Part shown: piece by piece, positions 59,501 to 64,000 of the stretch
How positions within the stretch are numbered: position 1 is the first letter of the stretch
Layout of the letters: every line of letters starts with the position of its first letter
From: Amycolatopsis iheyensis
GTDB lineage: Bacteria > Actinomycetota > Actinomycetes > Mycobacteriales > Pseudonocardiaceae
DNA: 64,000 bases
Assembly: GCF_024703995.1 (NCBI RefSeq)
Contig: NZ_JAMXQV010000027.1
Location: 1 to 64,000, forward strand
Direction: 5' to 3'
Made by a program: the position numbers and the translations under genes
Notes under the pieces: model-generated
What the model saw: only the letters and a program-made list of their open reading frames with translations
Told to the model about the DNA's origin: nothing
The model's database searches: none

Positions 59501-59710
59501 GTCGAACTTCCCGTAGATCCGGTCGGCGGTCACCCGCAGGCGCTGGTCGAGGGTCGAGTGCCAGGACTGCCCGAACCACCGGCCGTTGCGCGTGAACGAG
59601 CTGTGGTCGCGCTCGAACACCAGGGGCAGGACGCCGGGCAGCGTGACATCGGTCTCGGCCAGCACGACGGCGCCGCTCGTCACGTCGACGAGATCGTTGA
59701 TGTCCACCAT
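56522..59710 (-). CDS. RHS/YD-repeat protein without export or toxin domain
   Basis: The 1062-residue protein starts directly in a DUF6531 opening (NDLVDVTSGAVVLAETDVTLPG, RDHSSFTRNGRWFGQSWHSTLDQRL). Some twenty or more YD repeats follow (for example RYEYDDAGNLSAVFDASGQ), and the RHS core closes at YLGPDPLGQTPAPNP near residue 1000. Only about 60 residues follow, ending VVPAPVRARGDR, with no toxin domain I can see. There is no signal peptide or WXG region. The ATG at 59710 sits in TAGTGATG, immediately after the dioxygenase stop, so the two genes are translationally coupled. Confidence 0.85.
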   Translation of the reverse strand: MVDINDLVDVTSGAVVLAETDVTLPGVLPLVFERDHSSFTRNGRWFGQSWHSTLDQRLRVTADRIYGKFDGEALKWAPPVGAGDPAVLPVTGPVRPLARNADGSYVVSDPQRGLTWKFDHRPGHEDGVLPLVSVTDRAGHEITFEHDDAGRPAAIVHSGGYRVLVTVTGEHVTAFAVAGRDGADDILLRRYEYDDAGNLSAVFDASGQARRFTYDSERRVTGWTDRTGRAYQYAFDAEGRCVRVESAGGGVFGTFSHEPGRTRWTTVDGAVSIWALTEAGRIAEVTDPIGKIARTEHDERGRVTLRADFLGKVTRYAYDERGNLVSVIDPAERETRVEVDEANLPVRITGPDGNVWLQAFDKTGNRTELTAPDGSVRKNGYDSSGHLAEVVTPDGAVTAVECDAAGLPVAVTKPTGETLRYERDGLGRVVRVTSSAGGTTTYAWTADGLPVSRTRPDGSAEAWAWDGEANLVRRTSATGAVTSYAYGPFDQLVSVEWPGGARSELEYDDSRRLVAVTHAGMAWRYEIDSAGRLSAQTDYNGSTTQYWYDAASQLVHRVIPSGHEASFAYSPLNKLSWYHTADGTVATFEHDPMGRLVLAKNDDAELVLVRDALGRVVTDRCHDREVTKTYDAAGRVTSRVTPSGATVAWTYDATGMLASVTAGGRELRFGHDAAGRETRRELPGGTVLTQDWDELGRLVAQGLTSASGQQLQRRAYTYGPEGTVTAVADLLTGDRTYRFDAAGRVTAVIGEGWAEEYGYDTAGNLVHAGWPGAETSAQGPRELNGTLTTQAGKVRYSYDASGRVVSRTGEEDAWRYSWDAESRLYSATLPDGSKWYYTYDPIGRRTGKRHQSADGEVLRETRYAWDGEVLVEQEDVVGDRRTVTTWAHRDGVPVAQVTQTGSAAPEFLALVPDVTGTPAELVSADGAVAGYQQRTWLGRSTWLRDRATTPLRRPGQYRDEETGLHHDGIRYYDPETGTYLGPDPLGQTPAPNPHTDAPAPATADPLGLPEPSAAWTRAVDEWIGSVLHLPFRVGVDAVDTRLLADGAEGPVVPAPVRARGDR

Positions 59711-59712
59711 CA

Positions 59713-60504
59713 CTACGGCACCAGCCCTCGCAGCGGCGCGTAGTCGTGCCAAGCGTCCTGCAAGGCGTCACGCCACTTCGCCTCGTGCTCGTGGTGACGC
59801 AGTCTGAAGTAGACAGTCCGCCGGACGGACTCGCCGGTGTTGTTGCCGCCGTTGTGCCCGAGCAGGTAGTGCTTCAGCAGCATGTCGCCCGGCTTGCCGC
59901 GCACCATGTCCCGCTCCGGCAGCTCGACGTTCGGGTACGTCGTGAAGGCGTCGGGGCCTCGGTCGCGGAAGAGCTTCGCGTGCTGGCGGTGGGTACCCGG
60001 CCACACGAACAGGTTGCCCTGGTCGTCGGTCGACTGGTCGGTGAGGAAGAACCCGGCGAGCATGGTGAACGTCCACGGCGGGTCGTCCGGCTTGCGGCCC
60101 TTGCCGCCGTCGATGTGCGGCTTTTCGCGAGCGTCCTTGAAGGGCGGGTAGGTCAGCGCGGTCTGCACCGACTCGGGGAACTCGATCGTGCCCGGGCCGG
60201 TGAGGCTTTCGGCGAGCGAGAACGCCGCGGTGTCCCGCAGCAGCGACGCGAGAACCGGGGCGTCCTCCAGCTGCTGGAACTTGTAGACCACCCCGACGTG
60301 CCCCGGTGCCGGGGGCCGCGCGGCCAGCTGTTCGTCGACCGCCGCGTTCGCCGCGTCGATCATGTCCTGCGGCACCACGTCCGGGATCACGATGTAGCCG
60401 CGCTCGGCGAACTCTTCCCGCTGTGCGCGGGTCAGTTCGCGAGGCACGTTCAACGTCGCACTCCTCGGCACGACTTCGGTCGGCTCAGCCACGAAATCTG
60501 CCAC
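59713..60504 (-). CDS. Phytanoyl-CoA dioxygenase (PhyH) family protein
   Basis: The 263-residue protein is a non-haem iron(II)/2-oxoglutarate-dependent oxygenase. The iron ligands are in KPHIDGG (H-x-D) and the distal His with 2-oxoglutarate-binding Arg in LLKHYLLGHNGGNNTGESVRRTVYFRL. The N-terminal REEFAERGYIVIPDVVP is typical. It may act on a small-molecule or protein substrate. It lies directly before and is coupled to an RHS gene, an uncommon pairing. Confidence 0.88.
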   Translation of the reverse strand: MADFVAEPTEVVPRSATLNVPRELTRAQREEFAERGYIVIPDVVPQDMIDAANAAVDEQLAARPPAPGHVGVVYKFQQLEDAPVLASLLRDTAAFSLAESLTGPGTIEFPESVQTALTYPPFKDAREKPHIDGGKGRKPDDPPWTFTMLAGFFLTDQSTDDQGNLFVWPGTHRQHAKLFRDRGPDAFTTYPNVELPERDMVRGKPGDMLLKHYLLGHNGGNNTGESVRRTVYFRLRHHEHEAKWRDALQDAWHDYAPLRGLVP

Positions 60505-60569
60505 CCACCCTTCTGTCCCGTCTCCGGTCTCGGATACCGGCTGATGCTAGGTCTCGTGTGGAGGGATCC

Positions 60570-61397
60570 CTATCCCTCGCCCTGACAGTTGAAGTCCGCC
60601 GCGTGGTCCTCCGCCCACCGCCGGAACGTCCGGGCCGGCGTCCCGGTGACGTCCTCGACCGTCGACGTCACCACGCAGGGTTCGTTCATCAGCTGGGAAA
60701 CCGTGCGGACGAGGAACTCCGGCCACGGCGGCTCGACGTCGTCCGGCGACACCTCGACGAGGTCGACCGCCCGGCCGAGCACGGCGCCGATCGTCTCGAT
60801 GTGCTCCTGCTGCGTCAGCGCCGCCGGCCCGGTCAGCCAGTACGCCTGCTCCTCGTGCCCGGCGGTGGCCAGCGCGGCGGCCGCGACGTCGGCGATGTCG
60901 CGCTCGTGGATCGACGCGGTTCGCAGCTGCAGGAAGGGAATCCGCACGGTGTCCCCGGCCCGGACGGCCGGCGCGAAGGCGAGCTGCTTGCTCGCGAAGG
61001 TGGTGGGCCGCAGGAAGGTCCACGCCATCCCCGACTCCCGCAACGCGTTCTCCACCGCCGAGTGCATCCGCGCGCTCCGGCTGTGCTGCATCGCCGGCTC
61101 GGCCACCGCGGCCGACGAGAGCAGCACCACGTGCGCCACCCCGGCCGCGCGGGCCGCGCCGACGAACTCGTCGACGCTTTCCGGGCTGGCGTAGAGGAAA
61201 ACCTTCTCGACGCCCTCGAGCGCGGCCGGCAGCGTCGCCGGCTCGTCGAGGTCGAGCCGGACCACCTCCACCGCGTCCGGCAGCAGGCCGGGCTTCGGCG
61301 TCCGGCTGGAGCCGCGGACCGGCACCCCGGCCGACAGCAGCCCGGTCACCACATGACTGCCGACGCTGCCGTACGCGCCGACGACCAGAACGGACAT
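60570..61397 (-). CDS. NmrA-type NAD(P)-binding atypical SDR
   Basis: The 275-residue protein has the N-terminal Rossmann motif VLVVGAYGSVGSHVVTGLL and a typical NmrA/azoreductase-like layout (VFLYASPESVDEFVGAARAAGVAHVVLLSS, WTFLRPTTFAS). It lacks the YxxxK of classical SDRs. ATG at 61397 has GGGAGA upstream. It is divergent from an AraC regulator, probably its controller, with a 10-bp direct repeat between them. Confidence 0.87.
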   Translation of the reverse strand: MSVLVVGAYGSVGSHVVTGLLSAGVPVRGSSRTPKPGLLPDAVEVVRLDLDEPATLPAALEGVEKVFLYASPESVDEFVGAARAAGVAHVVLLSSAAVAEPAMQHSRSARMHSAVENALRESGMAWTFLRPTTFASKQLAFAPAVRAGDTVRIPFLQLRTASIHERDIADVAAAALATAGHEEQAYWLTGPAALTQQEHIETIGAVLGRAVDLVEVSPDDVEPPWPEFLVRTVSQLMNEPCVVTSTVEDVTGTPARTFRRWAEDHAADFNCQGEG

Positions 61398-61416
61398 GAC
61401 ATCTCCCATCGGTTCG

Positions 61417-61436
61417 GACAAAACGTGACAAAACGT
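61417..61436. promoter_or_regulatory. Tandem 10-bp direct repeat GACAAAACGT
   Basis: Two adjacent identical copies of GACAAAACGT (61417-61426 and 61427-61436) lie 20 bases upstream of the NmrA-type gene start, in the region divergent with araC. AraC proteins bind such direct repeats. Confidence 0.5.
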
Positions 61437-61555
61437 CCGGCGGCTCCGGGTGCCGCTGGGCCATCCGCGCCAACGGGTCCCGTCCCGGCCTCCCGCGTGG
61501 CACCATTCCGCTCCGGGGGCGATGACAGTGCCGCGTGGGGGAAGACGGGGGACCG

Positions 61556-62311
61556 GTGAGCGAGTCGAGCGAGCGTGCGGTGCTGCGGGCCGTCGTGCTG
61601 ATGCGCGACCACCTGGGTGATCCGCTGACGATGGACGACCTCGCGCGTTCGGTGATGTTCAGCCGGTTCCACTTCACCCGGGTCTTCCAGCGGGTCACCG
61701 GCCTGGCCCCGAGCCGGTTCCTCTCGGCGATGCGCCTGCACCGCGCGAAACAGCTGCTGAGCACGACGGAGCTCACCATCGCGCACATCTGCGCCCACGT
61801 CGGCTACAGCAGCGTCGGCACCTTCAGCTCCCGGTTCTCGCGCCGGGTCGGCATGTCCCCCACCGACTTCCGGCACCTCGCGACGTCGCCGCGGCCGCCG
61901 TCACCGGCCCGGCTGTCCGGCCGCGTGTGGACACGCGACGACGTCCCGTTGCTCATCTACGTGGGCCTCTTCGCCGACTGCGCCCCGCACGACCGCCCGG
62001 CCCGCTGCACGGTGCTCGACGGCTCCGGCCGGTACGAGCTGGACGGCGTGCCCGAAGGCACGTGGCGGCTCGTCGTCCAAGCCGTCCCGGCCGGCCAGGA
62101 CCGGGGTGCCGGCGCCGCGGCGGGGTACGTCCGCACCCTGGGCCCGATCACGGTGAGCCGGGGCGCCGAGATCCGGACGGACCTCGAACTCGAGCCGGCC
62201 TGCGCCCTCGACCCGCCGTTGCACCGCGCCCTGGTGGCGGTGCGCGAGCACGCGCTCAGCGCGCTGACCGTCGAGCTCACCGGCGCCGAACCCCCGCTCG
62301 CCACCTGCTGA
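61556..62311 (+). CDS. AraC-family transcriptional regulator
   Basis: The 251-residue protein has the double HTH at the N-terminus (LTMDDLARSVMFSRFHFTRVFQRVTGLAPSRFLSAMRLHRAKQLL and LTIAHICAHVGYSSVGTFSSRFSRRVGMSPTDFR, residues 20-115), with an effector domain behind it, the reverse of classical AraC. GTG at 61556 follows GGGGGACC. It probably controls the divergent reductase gene. Confidence 0.9.
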   Translation: MSESSERAVLRAVVLMRDHLGDPLTMDDLARSVMFSRFHFTRVFQRVTGLAPSRFLSAMRLHRAKQLLSTTELTIAHICAHVGYSSVGTFSSRFSRRVGMSPTDFRHLATSPRPPSPARLSGRVWTRDDVPLLIYVGLFADCAPHDRPARCTVLDGSGRYELDGVPEGTWRLVVQAVPAGQDRGAGAAAGYVRTLGPITVSRGAEIRTDLELEPACALDPPLHRALVAVREHALSALTVELTGAEPPLATC

Positions 62312-62341
62312 GGCCGGCCGGCGAAGGCTCGCCGGCCGGCC
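62312..62341. terminator. Bidirectional hairpin between araC and the flavoenzyme gene
   Basis: GGCCGGCCGGCGA (62312-62324) pairs with TCGCCGGCCGGCC (62329-62341), 13 base pairs around AGGC, between convergent stops at 62311 and 62349. Confidence 0.8.
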
Positions 62342-62348
62342 CGGGGCA

Positions 62349-63905
62349 TCAGCCGATGCCCCGCGCGAAGCGGAAGAACCCGTGCGGGTCGTAGGCCCGC
62401 TTGACGCGCACCAGCCGCGGGTAGTTCTCGGCGTAGTAGGCGGTGCGCCAGTCCTGGATGGCCGGGTCCATGTAGTTCTGGTAGCTCTCGCGCAGGGAAT
62501 GCCGGTCCAGCACCGCGAACCCGTCCGCGAGCCAGCTCTCGCACGCCGCCGTGTCGTCGGGGGTGTAGGTGAGGTCGGGCAGCTGCGCGGTGACCCCGGC
62601 CAGCAGCTTCGTGGTCCGGTGCACGTACGCGGTGTCCGTACGGCCCTTCTCGTTCGCCGCGCCACCGAGGGCCTCGAAGTACAGCAAGCGGGACTGCTTG
62701 TCGCGGAAGTGCGTCGGATCGGCCAGGACCGTCAGCAGGGCGTCGACGTCCGCGCGCGGCACCGCCGCGTCGAACATCCGCGACCGGGTGCGGTAGTAGT
62801 TGTAGCGGCCCAGCTGCGCCTCGGGCGTCGTGCCGGCGCGGTGGCACTGCTCGGTGGTGAGCGTGGCGCAGCCGTAGATCTGCATCATCGCGTCGTGCAC
62901 CGTGCTCTCCCCGACCGCCCGCTGGGACGGCGCCGCGCCGACCGCCGCGACGAACTCGTCGATGTGGGTGTTGAGCTCGTCCGCGGTGCTGTACCAGGTG
63001 CCCGAAACGACGATGACCGTGTCGGAGTTGGGCGGGTTCGTCGGGCGCACCAGCGTCAGCAGGACCGAAGACAGGTCGTTGGGCGCGTTCAGCATCCACT
63101 GCTGCCAGTTCTCGATCACCTTGCCCGCGTCGGCGCCCAGCCACATCAGCCGGTAGCCGATCAAGGTGTTGCGCTGCACCGGCTCGAGCGTGTAGCTGGT
63201 GACGACGCCGTAGTTGCCGCCGCCGTTGCCGCGCAGCGCCCAGTACAGGTCCGGGTTCTCGCGGGCCGAGGCCCGCACGACGCGGCGGTTCGCCAGCACC
63301 ACCTCGGCCGAGACCAGCCGGTCGCAGGCCATGCCGAACTTGCGGGTCTGGTGCCCGATGCCACCGCCCTGGATGAACCCGCCGGCGCCCACCGTCGGGC
63401 AGAGCCCGCCGGCCAGCGCCATCCCGTGCGGGGTCAGCGCGTTCAGCGCGTCGACCATCTGGGTGCCCGCGCCGATGGTGACGTGGGTGCCGTCGGTGGT
63501 CACCTGGTTCATCCGGGACACGTCCAGGACCATGCCGTCGGTCGTGGAGTAGCCGCCGAAGCTGTGCCCGCCGCTGCGGGGCACGGTGTGCACGGCGTTG
63601 TCCTGGGCGAAGGACAGGACGGTCTGGACGTCTCTCGCGCTTTCGCAGTACGCGACGGCCGACGGCGCGGTGCTGTCGTACATGCCGAGCGACTGCATGC
63701 GAGCCGACGCGTAGGCCGCCGTGTCCGACGGCAGGACGAGGTCGCCGTCGAGGTGACAGCGGAGCGAGTTCCAATCGATGCCGCGGCCCCGGCGGACGGT
63801 GCTGCCGGCGGCGGAGCCGGCCGACCCCGAGAGGGCCGTCACCGCGCCGACCGCCGAAGCGGCGGCGAAGCCCAGAACGGTGCGACGAGTCAAGTTTCCG
63901 GTCAC
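62349..63905 (-). CDS. Tat-exported FAD-linked oxidase, berberine-bridge-enzyme type
   Basis: The 518-residue protein has a twin-arginine signal (NLTRRTVLGFAAASAV, residues 1-33), a PCMH FAD-binding domain and a C-terminal BBE motif (YYAENYPRLVRVKRAYDPHGFFRF). The His in PRSGGHSFGGYS and the Cys in GGLCPTVGAGGF are the two sites of bicovalent flavin attachment. It should oxidise a sugar or alcohol outside the cell and pass electrons to oxygen. ATG at 63905. The last 95 bases of the window, its upstream region, hold nothing further I can identify. Confidence 0.92.
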   Translation of the reverse strand: MTGNLTRRTVLGFAAASAVGAVTALSGSAGSAAGSTVRRGRGIDWNSLRCHLDGDLVLPSDTAAYASARMQSLGMYDSTAPSAVAYCESARDVQTVLSFAQDNAVHTVPRSGGHSFGGYSTTDGMVLDVSRMNQVTTDGTHVTIGAGTQMVDALNALTPHGMALAGGLCPTVGAGGFIQGGGIGHQTRKFGMACDRLVSAEVVLANRRVVRASARENPDLYWALRGNGGGNYGVVTSYTLEPVQRNTLIGYRLMWLGADAGKVIENWQQWMLNAPNDLSSVLLTLVRPTNPPNSDTVIVVSGTWYSTADELNTHIDEFVAAVGAAPSQRAVGESTVHDAMMQIYGCATLTTEQCHRAGTTPEAQLGRYNYYRTRSRMFDAAVPRADVDALLTVLADPTHFRDKQSRLLYFEALGGAANEKGRTDTAYVHRTTKLLAGVTAQLPDLTYTPDDTAACESWLADGFAVLDRHSLRESYQNYMDPAIQDWRTAYYAENYPRLVRVKRAYDPHGFFRFARGIG

Positions 63906-64000
63906 TGTGAAGCCCCCAGTATCAGAGATAAGGTGCTGCGATTCTTCTGGATTGCTGTGTTCGCGCGCATCTTCCGGTGTGCCCTACTGACCCAGCCGCA

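Overview
The window is very GC-rich, with GC-ending codons, frequent GTG/TTG starts and many ATGA/GTGA stop-start overlaps. Gene families such as CU044_5270, SCO4402, SCO6745, DUF3040, DUF3159, NB-ARC/TPR regulators and ALF-repeat proteins point to an actinomycete, most likely Pseudonocardiaceae (Amycolatopsis-like). That placement is inferred from gene content, not from a marker gene.

Layout. Bases 1-4483 hold a secreted cluster: an ALF-repeat protein cut by the left edge, a small secreted protein, and a trypsin-fold protein with FG-GAP repeats whose three catalytic residues are all replaced. The cluster ends at a lone tRNA-Ala 3' end plus hairpin (4484-4567), which looks like an attachment-site scar of an integrated element lying to the left. 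Bases 4801-8442 carry a RibD-type reductase, an acyltransferase and an ECF sigma factor with its membrane partner. A 4.8-kb RHS/YD-repeat protein with a WXG-type N-terminus follows, then an M1 peptidase, a lipoprotein, an amidase, and a second copy of the small secreted protein (18382) that shares promoter architecture with the first (1578).

Bases 19.5-25.9 kb contain several regulator/target pairs with visible operators: MarR with a quinone oxidoreductase (TTCGAATTCGAA sites), Lrp with a LysE exporter, and ArsR/DUF5937 with an MFS pump. The 3' end of an XRE regulator gene here has decayed into tandem copies. Bases 28.6-34.5 kb look like a catabolic regulon: enolase-family dehydratase, frameshifted aldehyde dehydrogenase, two-subunit ThDP decarboxylase, GntR/FadR regulator and ACS-family transporter, with AGTA-N6-TACT sites in both promoter regions. 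Bases 34.6-49.6 kb are mostly ordinary chromosomal genes with some decayed ones. They also include a low-GC pair of small membrane proteins, a secreted HExxH metallopeptidase and a large P-loop NTPase with a conflict-system-like N-terminal motif.

The most interesting locus is 50.16-53.69 kb. It encodes a 55-residue peptide with six cysteines and an Ala-Ser-Ala/Cys junction, then a MauE-like membrane protein, a thioredoxin-like protein with CPAC, a full-length ABC exporter lacking a peptidase domain, and an S26 signal peptidase. The four machinery genes overlap by 1-4 bases. This reads as a dedicated system to fold, export and cleave a disulfide-rich peptide. A large NB-ARC/TPR regulator lies just upstream, separated by a 30-bp minisatellite with a long inverted repeat.

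The right end holds a second RHS protein with neither export domain nor recognisable toxin, coupled to a PhyH-type dioxygenase, then an NmrA-type reductase, an AraC regulator and a Tat-exported berberine-bridge-type flavoenzyme. No rRNA, complete tRNA, CRISPR array, transposase or integrase was seen.
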